DNA of 64,000 nt from Streptomyces chromofuscus (GCF_015160875.1 NZ_CP063374.1:7419283-7483282); one strand, 5' to 3'. Positions 50,915 to 59,536 are shown, numbered from the stretch's first letter. The notes: a model not told the origin generated them from the letters alone. Numbers and translations: made by a program.

Positions 50915-51709
50915 GTGAACGTGGACCTCGGCGGGCGAACCGCGCTGGTGACAGGCTCCTCCCAGGGCATCGGAGCGGCGATCGCGGTGGGGCTGGCCCG
51001 TGCCGGCGCCCGCGTGGGCGTCAACGGACGTGACGCCGAACGCCTCGAAAGGAGCGTCGGGAAACTGCGGGCGGAGGCACCGGACGGTGACTTCGTGGCC
51101 GTCGCCGCCGACCTGGGCACGGAGGAGGGCGCCGCCCGTGCCGTCAACGACCTGCCCGACGTGGACGTCCTGGTCAACAACCTCGGCATCTTCGGCCCTA
51201 CGCCCGCGCTGGACATCACCGACGACGAGTGGCGCCGCTATTTCGAGATCAACGTCCTGTCGGGGGTCCGGCTGATCCGCTCCTACCTCCCCGGGATGAT
51301 CGACCGGGGCTGGGGCCGGGTGCTGAACATCGCGAGCGACTCCGCCGTGGTCATCCCCGCCGAGATGATCCACTACGGCATGTCCAAGACCGCGCTGCTC
51401 GCGGTGAGCCGCGGGTTCGCGAAGGAGGCCGCCGGCAGCGGCGTCACCGTGAACTCCGTCATCGCCGGTCCGACGCACACCGAGGGCGTCGAGGACTTCG
51501 TCTACCAGCTGGTCGACCGCGACCTGCCCTGGGACGAGGCCCAGCGCGCCTTCATGCGGGACCACCGCCCGCAGTCGCTGCTGCAGCGCCTGATCGAGCC
51601 CGAGGAGATCGCGAACCTCGTCGTGTACCTGAGCTCTCCGCTGGCGTCCGCCACGACGGGCGCGGCCGTGCGGGTCGACGGCGGGTACGTGGACTCGATC
51701 CTGCCCTGA
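50915..51709 (+). CDS. SDR-family oxidoreductase (3-oxoacyl-reductase-like)
   Basis: This 264-residue short-chain dehydrogenase has TGSSQGIGAAIA (cofactor glycines), NGRD for NADPH preference, VDVLVNNLGIF, catalytic Ser in NIASDSAVV, and YGMSK with Tyr/Lys. It resembles 3-oxoacyl-ACP or glucose dehydrogenase-like SDRs, so the substrate is open. GTG 50915 is supported by AAAGGGAG. It stands alone between a divergent and a convergent gene. Confidence 0.88.
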   Translation: MNVDLGGRTALVTGSSQGIGAAIAVGLARAGARVGVNGRDAERLERSVGKLRAEAPDGDFVAVAADLGTEEGAARAVNDLPDVDVLVNNLGIFGPTPALDITDDEWRRYFEINVLSGVRLIRSYLPGMIDRGWGRVLNIASDSAVVIPAEMIHYGMSKTALLAVSRGFAKEAAGSGVTVNSVIAGPTHTEGVEDFVYQLVDRDLPWDEAQRAFMRDHRPQSLLQRLIEPEEIANLVVYLSSPLASATTGAAVRVDGGYVDSILP

Positions 51710-51731
51710 CGCCGGCCCCGTCGTACGCCGC

Positions 51732-53072
51732 TCACCAGCCCGTCCACAGCAGGTGGTTGACGAGCAGAGCGACCACGGCCTGGGAGGCGAGCCAGACGCG
51801 GGGGCGGGGCAGGAAGGCCCCGGCGGCCAGGAGCCACAGGGCGAACGGCAGCCAGATCCGCTCCGTCTCCGCCTTGCTCATCCCGGACAGATCGGCGGCG
51901 AGGAGGGCGAGGAGCGCCGCGAGGAGGAGGACGGCGAGACGGGCTTCGGGCGCGCCGAGCAGCCGGCCGTCCCGCTCGCGCCGCCACCGCAGTGCCCCGC
52001 CCGCTCGGACCAGCGCCGCCACCGTCGCCGGCCCCACCACGAGCACCGTGCACGCCGGATTCGCCCACACCCAGTACCAGTACGGCCGGGTCCCGCCGGC
52101 CCCTTGGTTGTAGCGCTCCACCAAAAGGCGGTACGCCTCCCAGTAGTCGAACCCGGCGAGGGTGAACGCCAGCGGCACCACGAGCACCCCGGCCGCCGCA
52201 GGCAGCAGCGCCGTCCGCCGGTTCCGCCCGAGGAGCAGCACGCCCGCCCCGACCAGGCCGATCAGCGTCAGCCCGTACGACAGGTAGCAGGTCAGCCCGA
52301 ACAGCAGTCCCGCCCCGAACGCGGCGGTCCGCGGCCGTCGCCCGGTCACCGCGAGCGCGAACAGCGCCACCGCCCAGGCGGCCACCGCCGCGAAGTACCC
52401 GTCGGCCGACGTCCCCATCCACACCGCGCCCGGCGCCAGCGCCAGGAACGGCGCCGCCCGCCGCGCGAGCCCCTCCGCGGCCAGTGCCCGCACCGTCACC
52501 AGCACGGCCACCACGGCGGTGGCGCCGACGGTGATGCACCAGACGCCCGCCCAGGCACCGCCGCCCAGCCCGATCCGGTCGAGCAGGACGAAGGTGAGGG
52601 TGGCCGCCGGCGGATGACCGGCGACGTGCGCGGGCCAGTGGTCGGGGCCCTGGATCACGATGTACTGGGTGAAGTCCCGCAGCGTCGCCGGGATGTCGTG
52701 GAAGCGGTCGACGACCTGGAGATATTCGTAGCGCGTGGTCAGCCGCTCGGCGACGCCGCGGTGCCAGCCGTCGACGAGCGCCAGCGACCACGTCCACGCC
52801 AGCGCGGTCCCGCAGGTCACCGCGAGCAGCGCGGGCCACGGCAGCCGGGCGGCGAGCCCGGGGCCGTACGCCACCACCGCGACCGCCACCACCACGGCGG
52901 CCGGGGTGCCGGGCCCCACGTGCGGTCCCCAGGAGGCGAGGAGGGGAGGCCACCGGACGAACAGGGTGCCGTCGGTGGCCTCGAGGCGGCGGCCGACCAG
53001 CACCGCCGCAACGAACAGCAGCACGGCGGCCAGGGCGGCGATCAGGTCACGGGGACGCGAGGAGCGGATCAC
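51732..53072 (-). CDS. polytopic membrane protein, GT39/GT87-like
   Basis: This 446-residue integral membrane protein has about 11-12 hydrophobic segments and a large extracytoplasmic loop with WHRGVAERLTTRYEYLQVVD and FTQYIVIQGPDHWPAHVAGH. This architecture is seen in lipid-linked-sugar glycosyltransferases of GT-C type. GTG 53072 is the likely start. It is divergent from the molybdenum oxidoreductase, and with the genes to 57925 may form a surface-glycan set. Confidence 0.75.
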   Translation of the reverse strand: MIRSSRPRDLIAALAAVLLFVAAVLVGRRLEATDGTLFVRWPPLLASWGPHVGPGTPAAVVVAVAVVAYGPGLAARLPWPALLAVTCGTALAWTWSLALVDGWHRGVAERLTTRYEYLQVVDRFHDIPATLRDFTQYIVIQGPDHWPAHVAGHPPAATLTFVLLDRIGLGGGAWAGVWCITVGATAVVAVLVTVRALAAEGLARRAAPFLALAPGAVWMGTSADGYFAAVAAWAVALFALAVTGRRPRTAAFGAGLLFGLTCYLSYGLTLIGLVGAGVLLLGRNRRTALLPAAAGVLVVPLAFTLAGFDYWEAYRLLVERYNQGAGGTRPYWYWVWANPACTVLVVGPATVAALVRAGGALRWRRERDGRLLGAPEARLAVLLLAALLALLAADLSGMSKAETERIWLPFALWLLAAGAFLPRPRVWLASQAVVALLVNHLLWTGW

Positions 53073-53186
53073 ACGCAGGACGCTAGGCCGCCGCGGGCCC
53101 GGCCAGGGCGTCCCGCGCCTCGATGTCCGCGTTTCGTCATGGGTCGCGGCGCGCCGCGCGTGCCGGTCCCGGCCTACCGTCAGGAC

Positions 53187-54422
53187 ATGCGAGACCAACG
53201 GCTTCCCTCCTCGCCCGGCTTCTGGCGCAGCCCGCTGCGCGGCCCCCGGTTCACCGCCGTGCTCGGCGTGGTGCTGCTGGTCGGCGTCACGGTGCTGTTC
53301 GTCACCGGGCTGCTGTCGTACGCCGCCTACAACCCGAACCTGTCGCCGGTGAACGACCAGACGCCGGACAAGGGGATCCTCGGCTTCTACCTGTTCTCCT
53401 GGCCGACGGGCCCGCACTGGCTGTACCGGCTCAACCAGGGCGTCCACGTCACCCTCGGGATCACGCTCGTCCCGGTGCTGCTGGCCAAACTGTGGTCGGT
53501 CGTGCCGAGGCTGTTCACGCTGCCGCCGGCCCGCTCGCTCGCGCACGCGCTGGAGCGGATCTCACTGCTCCTGCTGGTCGGCGGGGCCCTGTTCCAGTTC
53601 ACGACCGGCGTGCTCAACGTGCAGCTGGACTACGTCTTCCCGGGCTCCTTCTACACGCTGCACTTCTACGGCGCCTGGGTCTTCTTCGCGGCCTTCGTCG
53701 CGCACGTCGCCCTGAAACTGCCGACCGCCCTGCGCAACCTGCGCCGGCTGCGGACGGAGAAGCCCGAGGAGAGCGATCTGGTGACGCCGCGGCCGGCCGA
53801 GCCCACCGTGTCACGCAGGGGCGCGTTCGGGCTGGTCGGAGGCGCCTCACTGCTGCTGTTCGCGACGTCGGTGGGCCGCAACTTCGACGGGCCGCTGCGA
53901 CGGACGGCCCTGTTGACCCCGCACGGCGGACCGGAGCCGGGCAGCGGTCCCGGCGGCTTCCAGATCAACAAGACGGCCGCGTACGCCGGGATCGCCACCC
54001 GGGAGACGGCCGGCGACGCCTGGCGGCTCGTCGTCACGGGACGGACGGGCGTGGTCCGCCTCGGCCGTCAGGAGCTGCTGCGGCTGCCGCTGCACAGCGC
54101 CGCGCTGCCGATCGCCTGCGTGGAGGGCTGGTCGACGTCCGACCAGTGGTGGCGCGGCGTGCGGCTGCGGGACCTGGCCGCCCTGGTCGGCCACGACGAC
54201 CCGGTCGACGTCCTGGTGGAGTCGCTGCAGCGGCGCGGCGCCTTCCGGCGGGCCGCGCTGCGCGCCAACCAGGTGGCCGACCCCCGCTCCCTGCTCGCCC
54301 TGGACGTCAACGGCGAGCCGCTGACCCTCGACCACGGCTACCCGGCCCGGATCATCGTGCCCGCCGCGCCGGGCGTGCTCAACACCAAGTGGGTGGCACG
54401 GCTGACGTTCGGAGACCTCTGA
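53187..54422 (+). CDS. molybdopterin oxidoreductase fused to a cytochrome-b-like membrane domain
   Basis: This 411-residue protein has an N-terminal region with four or five transmembrane helices and paired histidines (GPHWLYRLNQGVHVTLGI, YTLHFYGAWVFFAAFVAHVA) as in cytochrome b561-type anchors. After a twin-arginine-like VSRRGAFGLVG, a sulfite-oxidase-type molybdenum domain follows (about 235-411), with the molybdenum-ligating Cys in PIACVEGWSTS. It would pass electrons between the substrate and the membrane quinone or haem pool. The next gene overlaps its stop by one base. The substrate is unknown; sulfite or methionine sulfoxide are family examples. Confidence 0.88.
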   Translation: MRDQRLPSSPGFWRSPLRGPRFTAVLGVVLLVGVTVLFVTGLLSYAAYNPNLSPVNDQTPDKGILGFYLFSWPTGPHWLYRLNQGVHVTLGITLVPVLLAKLWSVVPRLFTLPPARSLAHALERISLLLLVGGALFQFTTGVLNVQLDYVFPGSFYTLHFYGAWVFFAAFVAHVALKLPTALRNLRRLRTEKPEESDLVTPRPAEPTVSRRGAFGLVGGASLLLFATSVGRNFDGPLRRTALLTPHGGPEPGSGPGGFQINKTAAYAGIATRETAGDAWRLVVTGRTGVVRLGRQELLRLPLHSAALPIACVEGWSTSDQWWRGVRLRDLAALVGHDDPVDVLVESLQRRGAFRRAALRANQVADPRSLLALDVNGEPLTLDHGYPARIIVPAAPGVLNTKWVARLTFGDL

Positions 54423-54895
54423 TGCGCCCCATCCGCACCCGCCCGCGCCTCCTCGTCGGCAGCCCGCTGCAAGTGCTGCTGCTCGGCTGCTCGTTCGCGC
54501 TCGCCGGATACGCGGGCGTACGGCTCCTCGCGGGCGACTGGTTCGGGGTCGTGCTCTGGTTCGTGGGCGCGGCCCTGCTGCACGACCTGGTGCTGCTGCC
54601 GCTGTACGCGGCGGCCGACCGGGCGCTCACGGGCGCGCTGGGCGCGGCGCGGCGACGGGAGTGGATCGGGTACGTCCGGGTCCCGGCCGCCCTGTCCGGG
54701 CTGCTGTTGCTCGTGTGGTTCCCGCTCATCAGCGGGAAGGTCGACGAGCGCTACCGGCTGGCCACCGGGCTGTCGGCGGACGGGTTCCTCGCCCGCTGGC
54801 TGCTGATCACCGCCGTCCTGTTCGGCGGCTCGGCGCTGCTGCTGGCGCTGCGGGTGCGCAGGGCGACGAAGCAGCGGCCGCCGGCCGACCACTGA
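54422..54895 (+). CDS. small membrane protein coupled to the Moco gene
   Basis: This 157-residue protein has about four hydrophobic segments (LQVLLLGCSFALAGYAGVRL, WFGVVLWFVGAALLHDLVLL, LSGLLLLVWFPLI, WLLITAVLFGGSALLLALRV). Its ATG 54422 shares the A of the oxidoreductase stop. Possibly it is a redox-partner or assembly subunit. Its last 145 bp overlap the convergent methyltransferase gene. Confidence 0.75.
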   Translation: MRPIRTRPRLLVGSPLQVLLLGCSFALAGYAGVRLLAGDWFGVVLWFVGAALLHDLVLLPLYAAADRALTGALGAARRREWIGYVRVPAALSGLLLLVWFPLISGKVDERYRLATGLSADGFLARWLLITAVLFGGSALLLALRVRRATKQRPPADH

Positions 54896-55521
54896 CCGTC
54901 CACGGCGAGGTCCAGCTCGCGCGCGTGCCGCAGCAGGGCCGGGGTCCCGAGACGGGCCCACGGGAAGGGCGCTCCGGCCGTGCCCCGCCCGTCGGTGACA
55001 CGGACCTGGACGCGTTCGTCGACGTCCACGGGGACCGTCTCGGCGATCACCAGACCGCCGGGCGCAAGGAGCCGGACCAGCCGGCCGAGCAGGGCGTGCG
55101 GGTCGCCGCCGATGCCGAGGTTGCCGTCGATCAGCAGGGCGGTGCCCCAGCGGCGTTCGGCGGGCAGCGGCTGGAAGACCGACCGGCGCAGGGCCCGGCC
55201 GCCGAGGCGCTCGGTGTGCGCGACGGCGGCCTCACTGACGTCGATGCCGAGCGCCCGGCGGCCCCGGGCGGCGAGCTCGGCGACCAGTCGTCCGGGACCG
55301 CAGCCCACGTCGAGGACGGCGCCCTCGCACCGGTCCAGCACGGTGAGGTCCGCCTCGTCCGGGCGGGCGCACCACCGCTCCACGTCGAGCGGAAGCAGCC
55401 GGCCGTCGCCGCGGCGCAGGAAGAGCGGGCCGCGGCCGGTGCGCAGGGCGTGGACGTAGGGGTCGTCGGCGGTCCACGGGAGCAGGCCCGCGGGCCGCCT
55501 CGTCTCGTACGGGCCGCTCAT
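54751..55521 (-). CDS. class I SAM-dependent methyltransferase
   Basis: This 256-residue protein has SAM-binding motif I VLDVGCGPGRLVAEL near 70-84 and GIDVSEAAVAHTERL. The Rossmann fold is typical, with a Ser/Arg-rich C-terminal tail (after about 215) that lies in the overlap with the opposite gene. It is the last gene of a minus-strand operon with DUF2064, GT2 and the epimerase (4-bp overlap ATGA with DUF2064). It may methylate a glycan intermediate or a lipid-linked sugar. The tail beyond 225 residues is less certain. Confidence 0.82.
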   Translation of the reverse strand: MSGPYETRRPAGLLPWTADDPYVHALRTGRGPLFLRRGDGRLLPLDVERWCARPDEADLTVLDRCEGAVLDVGCGPGRLVAELAARGRRALGIDVSEAAVAHTERLGGRALRRSVFQPLPAERRWGTALLIDGNLGIGGDPHALLGRLVRLLAPGGLVIAETVPVDVDERVQVRVTDGRGTAGAPFPWARLGTPALLRHARELDLAVDGQWSAGGRCFVALRTRSASSSAEPPNRTAVISSQRARNPSADSPVASR

Positions 55522-56135
55522 CGGCCGGTGGCCGCCCGCAGCCGGGCCAGTTCCGCGGCGAACCGGCCGTGCGGCACCAGCCCGGCCACCGCCTCGGCGT
55601 CGGCGGCCGTGTCGACGTCCCGCAGCCGGGGCAGGTCCCGCACCCGCAGCCCGGCGGCGACCAGCCGCTCGCGCTGGACGGCACCGGTCACCGGGGTCGA
55701 CATCGGGACCCCGCGCAGCAGCTCCGGCGCTGGCTCGGCGAGCCCCAGCGCCCAGAAGCCCCCGTCCTCCGCCGGGCCGAAGTACGCCTCACAGCCGGAG
55801 AAGTCCACGGTCAGCAGCTCGGGCGTCACCTGCGGGGTGTCCATCCCGATCAGCAGCGCCGGTCCGGCGCACCCGGCGAAGGCCGCGGCCAGCCGTTGGT
55901 CCAGCCCGCCCGCGCACTGCGCGACCACGTCGAAGCCCGGCGGCAGCCAGGGCCCGGGACGGCCGTCCAGCACCAGGACCCGGCGGCGGGCCGGTGCCGC
56001 GGCCACCGCACGCAGCGTGTCCACCAGCGACGCCTCGGCCAGCGCGGCCGCCGCGGTGGGCGTGAACGGCGGCGTCAGCCGCGTCTTGACGCGCCCCGGG
56101 CGTGGCTCCTTGGCGATGACGAGCAGGGTGGTCAC
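55518..56135 (-). CDS. DUF2064 glycosyltransferase-like protein (TIGR04282 type)
   Basis: This 205-residue GT-A-like nucleotidyltransferase fold has AKEPRPGRVKTRLTPPFTP near 8-26, a family hallmark, then IGMDTPQVTP and GPAEDGGFWALGL. Family members are called arsenosugar-biosynthesis-associated glycosyltransferases, though most have no link to arsenic. GTG 56135 overlaps the GT2 stop by four bases. Confidence 0.85.
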   Translation of the reverse strand: MTTLLVIAKEPRPGRVKTRLTPPFTPTAAAALAEASLVDTLRAVAAAPARRRVLVLDGRPGPWLPPGFDVVAQCAGGLDQRLAAAFAGCAGPALLIGMDTPQVTPELLTVDFSGCEAYFGPAEDGGFWALGLAEPAPELLRGVPMSTPVTGAVQRERLVAAGLRVRDLPRLRDVDTAADAEAVAGLVPHGRFAAELARLRAATGR

Positions 56136-56851
56136 CGGTGGCTCACCTCCCGTGCCGAGGGCGGTTCGGCCAGGACGCGGCGCATGTCGCGTACCGCCTC
56201 CCAGGTGCCGCGCCAGGTGCCGGTGACCTTCGACGCGCCGGTGCGCGGCAGGTACGGCACGTCGTGCTCGGCGACGCGCCAGCCCGCGTCGGCGGCGCGC
56301 ACGACCATCTGCAGCGCATAGCCGCTGCGCCGGTCGGTGAGGTCGAGACCGAGCAGCGCCTCGCGCCGGGCGGCCCGCAGCGGACCGAGGTCGTGCAGCC
56401 GCAGCCCCGTGCGGCGGCGCAGCATCACCGACAGCGCGGCGTTGCCCGCGCGCGCGTGCGCGGGCCAGGCGTTCCGGCCGCGCGGCCGGCGCCGGCCCAG
56501 CACCAGGTCGCACTCGCCGGCCCGCACCTCGCGCACGAACGGCACGAGGAGCGAGGGGTCGAGGGAGGCGTCGCAGTCGCAGAAGCAGACGATCTCGGCG
56601 GTCGCGGCGGTGAGTCCCGCGTGGCACGCGGCGCCGAACCCGCGGCGCGGCTCGTGGACCACGGTCGCGCCGAGCGAGCGGGCGAGGTCCGCCGAGCCGT
56701 CGGTGGAGCCGTTGTCGACGACGAGGGCGTGCCAGCCGGCGGGGACGCGTCCCAGCACCCAGGGCAGGGCCCCGGCCTCGTTCAGGCAGGGGAGGACCAC
56801 GTCGACGGGCGGGGGTGGGGGAGGGGTTGTCAAGGCTGTCACCGTAGGCAT
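56132..56851 (-). CDS. family 2 glycosyltransferase
   Basis: This 239-residue protein has a GT2 start VDVVLPCLNEAGALPWVLGR, nucleotide-binding VVDNGSTDGSADLA, and the DxD-like CDCDASLDP near 92. There is no transmembrane anchor. It is probably a lipid-phosphate or sugar-nucleotide-dependent transferase. It is in operon with DUF2064 downstream and follows the epimerase 54 bp upstream. Confidence 0.88.
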   Translation of the reverse strand: MPTVTALTTPPPPPPVDVVLPCLNEAGALPWVLGRVPAGWHALVVDNGSTDGSADLARSLGATVVHEPRRGFGAACHAGLTAATAEIVCFCDCDASLDPSLLVPFVREVRAGECDLVLGRRRPRGRNAWPAHARAGNAALSVMLRRRTGLRLHDLGPLRAARREALLGLDLTDRRSGYALQMVVRAADAGWRVAEHDVPYLPRTGASKVTGTWRGTWEAVRDMRRVLAEPPSAREVSHR

Positions 56852-56905
56852 GAGGGGCGGGCATATCGGAAAAATCGAACAAGGGTGCCTTGCGGAACAG
56901 GCACG

Positions 56906-57925
56906 TCAGGGGATCGCGGGGTCCTGCTCCGCGCGCAGCCCGGCCCGCGCGAACTCCCGCATGCCGTCCGCGAATCCGACCGCGGGCCGCCAGCCCAGCT
57001 CGGCGCGCAGCCGTGCGGAGTCGGCGGTGATGTGGCGGACGTCCCCCAGCCGGTACTCCCCGGTCACCACGGGCTCCGGCCCGCCGCAGGCCTGTGCCAG
57101 CGCCCGCGCCATCTCGCCGACCGTGTGCGGTTCACCGCTGCCGGTGTTGTACGCCGTGAGCGCCCCCGGCGCGGGCGTCGCCTCCAGCGCGGCCACGTTG
57201 GCCGCCGCCACGTCCCGCACATGGACGAAGTCCCGCCGCTGGCGGCCGTCCTCGAACACGCGCGGGGCCTCACCCCGGGCGAGCGCGGAGCGGAAGAACG
57301 AGGCCACGCCGGCGTAGGGGGTGTCCCGGGGCATCCGGGGCCCGTACACGTTGTGGTACCGCAGCGACACCGCCGACCCGCCCGTGGCCCGCGCCCAGGC
57401 CGCCGCCAGATGCTCCTGGGCGAGCTTCGTCGTCGCGTACACGTTGCGCGGATCGAGCGGCGCGTCCTCCCCCACCAGCCCGGGCTCCAGGGCGGTGCCG
57501 CAGCGGGGACACGGGGGGTCGAAGCGTCCCGCCGCCAGGTCCGGGACCGCGCGCGGCCCGGGTCGTACGACACCGTGCCGGGCGCAGCCGTAGCGTCCCT
57601 CGCCGTACACCACCATCGACCCCGCCAGCACCAGTCGGTGTACCCCCGTCTCGGCCAGGGCGGTGAGCAGCACGGCCGTCCCGAGGTCGTTGCGCGACAC
57701 GTACTCGGGCGCGTCGGCGAACCCGGTGCCCAGCCCGACCATCGCCGCCTGGTGGCAGACGGCGTCGACGCCGGGCAGGGCACGGCGTAGGGCGTCGAGG
57801 TCCCGCACGTCCGACCGGGCGTCCCGGCGCACGTCGTACACGACGGGTTCGTGACCGGCCGCCGCCAGTGCCTCGACCACGTGGGACCCGATGAATCCGG
57901 CACCGCCGGTGACCAGTACGCGCAT
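56906..57925 (-). CDS. NAD-dependent epimerase/dehydratase with Cys/His insert
   Basis: This 339-residue extended SDR has GGAGFIGSHV near the start, catalytic Tyr/Lys in YATTK (Y163, K167) and the YHNVYGPRMP segment. A distinctive insert between the nucleotide and catalytic regions has C114-x2-H117 (GCARHG) and C139-x2-C142 (PCPRCG), a plausible structural zinc site. It should act on a UDP- or GDP-sugar. ATG 57925 and GTG 57931 are both possible. It heads the minus-strand operon. Confidence 0.88.
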   Translation of the reverse strand: MRVLVTGGAGFIGSHVVEALAAAGHEPVVYDVRRDARSDVRDLDALRRALPGVDAVCHQAAMVGLGTGFADAPEYVSRNDLGTAVLLTALAETGVHRLVLAGSMVVYGEGRYGCARHGVVRPGPRAVPDLAAGRFDPPCPRCGTALEPGLVGEDAPLDPRNVYATTKLAQEHLAAAWARATGGSAVSLRYHNVYGPRMPRDTPYAGVASFFRSALARGEAPRVFEDGRQRRDFVHVRDVAAANVAALEATPAPGALTAYNTGSGEPHTVGEMARALAQACGGPEPVVTGEYRLGDVRHITADSARLRAELGWRPAVGFADGMREFARAGLRAEQDPAIP

Positions 57926-58023
57926 GGCCACACGCTAGGTCGGCGCCCCGCGCCCGCGGCGGCCCCGCGCCCGTCATGTCACCGGTCCGTAAGACCCGGG
58001 GACTCGTCCGGCCGAACGCGGAA

Positions 58024-58057
58024 GGAGGGGCCCGGCGGCGGTCCGCCGGGCCCCTCC
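58024..58057. terminator. 15-bp perfect hairpin after fprA
   Basis: The arms GGAGGGGCCCGGCGG (58024-58038) and CCGCCGGGCCCCTCC (58043-58057) are exact complements with a 4-base loop. It lies between the divergent epimerase start region and the end of fprA, where it should terminate fprA. Confidence 0.85.
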
Positions 58058-58078
58058 ATGCCGTCGTCGTCGGCGGGC

Positions 58079-59443
58079 TTACGCGCCGCTCTCCCGGAGC
58101 ATGTCCTCGCGCTCGACGATCTTCACGCGCTCGCGCCCCTGCGGCTCGCCCAGGGCCTTCTCGGCGGCGTCCAGCCGGTACCAGCCCTCCCAGGTGGTGA
58201 AGCGGACGTTCCGCTCGGCGAGGAAGGCGTCGACGGCCTCGGGGTCCGGTGCCGACGGCGTGTGCAGACGGCTGTGGGCGAAGTCGTCCAGCAGGTTGGA
58301 CACCGTCTCGTTGGCGTCGCCCTTGGTGTGGCCGATGAGTCCGACCGGGCCGCGCCGGATCCAGCCGGTGACGTACACCGACTGCAGGTGGGTGCCGCCC
58401 TCCTCGACGACCCGGCCGCCGTCGTCCGGGACCGTGCCCGAGTCGATGTCCCAGGGCAGCTTGGGCAGCTTGTCGGAGAGGTAGCCCACGGCGCGGTAGA
58501 CCGCCGTGACGTCCCAGTCGGTGAACTTGCCCGTGCCCTTGACGTTGCCGGTGCCGTCCAGCTCGGTGCGCTCGGTGCGCAGGCCGACGACCTTGCCGTC
58601 CTCGCCGAGGATCTCGCTCGGCGACTCGAAGAAGTGCAGGAACAGCTTGTGCGGGCGGTCGCCGACGTCGCGGATCGCCCAGTTCTCCAGCGTCTTGGCG
58701 ACCATGTCGGCCTGCTTGTTGCCGCGCCGGGTTGCGATGGAGCCCTCGTCGTAGTCGATGTCCTCGGGGTCGACGATGACCTCGATGGTGGGGGAGTGGT
58801 CCAGCTCGCGCAGCTCCATCGGGCTGAACTTGGCCTGCGCCGGGCCGCGCCGGCCGAAGACGTGGATCTCCTTGGCGCGGTTGGCCCTCAGGCCGTCGTG
58901 GACGTTCGGCGGTATCTCGGTGGGCAGCAGCTCGTCCGCGGTCTTGGCGAGGACGCGCGCCACGTCGAGAGCGACATTGCCGACGCCCAGCACGGCGACC
59001 TTCTCGGCGTCCAGCGGCCAGGTGCGCGGCACGTCCGGATGGCCGTCGTACCAGGACACGAAGTCCGCGGCGCCGTAGGAGCCGTCGAGGTCGATGCCCG
59101 GGATCGGCAGGGCGCGGTCGGCCGTCGCGCCGGTGGAGAAGATCACCGCGTCGTAGAACGAGCGCAGGTCGTCCAGGCTGATGTCGGTCGGGTAGTCGAC
59201 GTTGCCGAACAGCCGGATCTGCGGCTTGTCGAGGACCTGGTGGAGGGCCGTGATGATGCCCTTGATCCGGGGGTGGTCGGGGGCGACGCCGTAACGGATC
59301 AGCCCGAAGGGCGCCGGCATCCGCTCGAAGAGGTCGATGGACACGCCGGGGTCGGCGGCCACGTCGGACTTGAGCAGGGCGTCGGCGGCGTAGATCCCGG
59401 CCGGGCCGGCTCCGACAATGGCTACCCGCAGCGGGCGCGTCAT
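58079..59443 (-). CDS. fprA: NADPH-ferredoxin reductase FprA
   Basis: This 454-residue protein has the adrenodoxin-reductase-like FprA layout: FAD motif VGAGPAGIYAADALL, RYGVAPDHPRIKG, NADP motif LGVGNVALDVARVLA near 160 and the C-terminal GWIRRGPVGLIGHTKGDA. It supplies electrons from NADPH to ferredoxins and cytochrome P450s. Upstream are an iron-box-like sequence and an 11-bp inverted repeat in its leader, so iron-dependent control is likely. ATG 59443. Confidence 0.93.
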   Translation of the reverse strand: MTRPLRVAIVGAGPAGIYAADALLKSDVAADPGVSIDLFERMPAPFGLIRYGVAPDHPRIKGIITALHQVLDKPQIRLFGNVDYPTDISLDDLRSFYDAVIFSTGATADRALPIPGIDLDGSYGAADFVSWYDGHPDVPRTWPLDAEKVAVLGVGNVALDVARVLAKTADELLPTEIPPNVHDGLRANRAKEIHVFGRRGPAQAKFSPMELRELDHSPTIEVIVDPEDIDYDEGSIATRRGNKQADMVAKTLENWAIRDVGDRPHKLFLHFFESPSEILGEDGKVVGLRTERTELDGTGNVKGTGKFTDWDVTAVYRAVGYLSDKLPKLPWDIDSGTVPDDGGRVVEEGGTHLQSVYVTGWIRRGPVGLIGHTKGDANETVSNLLDDFAHSRLHTPSAPDPEAVDAFLAERNVRFTTWEGWYRLDAAEKALGEPQGRERVKIVEREDMLRESGA

Positions 59444-59450
59444 GATCAGG

Positions 59451-59486
59451 TTCCCTTCGAGCGACGATGATACGACTCGAAGGGAA
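59451..59486. promoter_or_regulatory. 11-bp inverted repeat in the fprA leader
   Basis: The arms TTCCCTTCGAG (59451-59461) and CTCGAAGGGAA (59476-59486) match exactly with 14 bases between. It begins eight bases before the fprA ATG and includes the GAAGGGAA that would pair with 16S rRNA. It could be an operator or an mRNA hairpin that hides the ribosome site. It stands next to the iron box. Confidence 0.55.
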
Positions 59487-59489
59487 GCC

Positions 59490-59508
59490 TAAGCTAAGGC
59501 AAGCCTTA
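59490..59508. promoter_or_regulatory. iron-box-like sequence upstream of fprA
   Basis: TAAGCTAAGGCAAGCCTTA matches 13 of 19 positions of the DmdR/IdeR/DtxR consensus (TTAGGTTAGGCTAACCTAA), in an otherwise GC-rich region. It lies about 50 bp upstream of the fprA ATG. It suggests that fprA is derepressed in low iron. Binding is inference. Confidence 0.5.
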
Positions 59509-59536
59509 CTTGGTACGCGGGTCCGCTCTATGAGCT

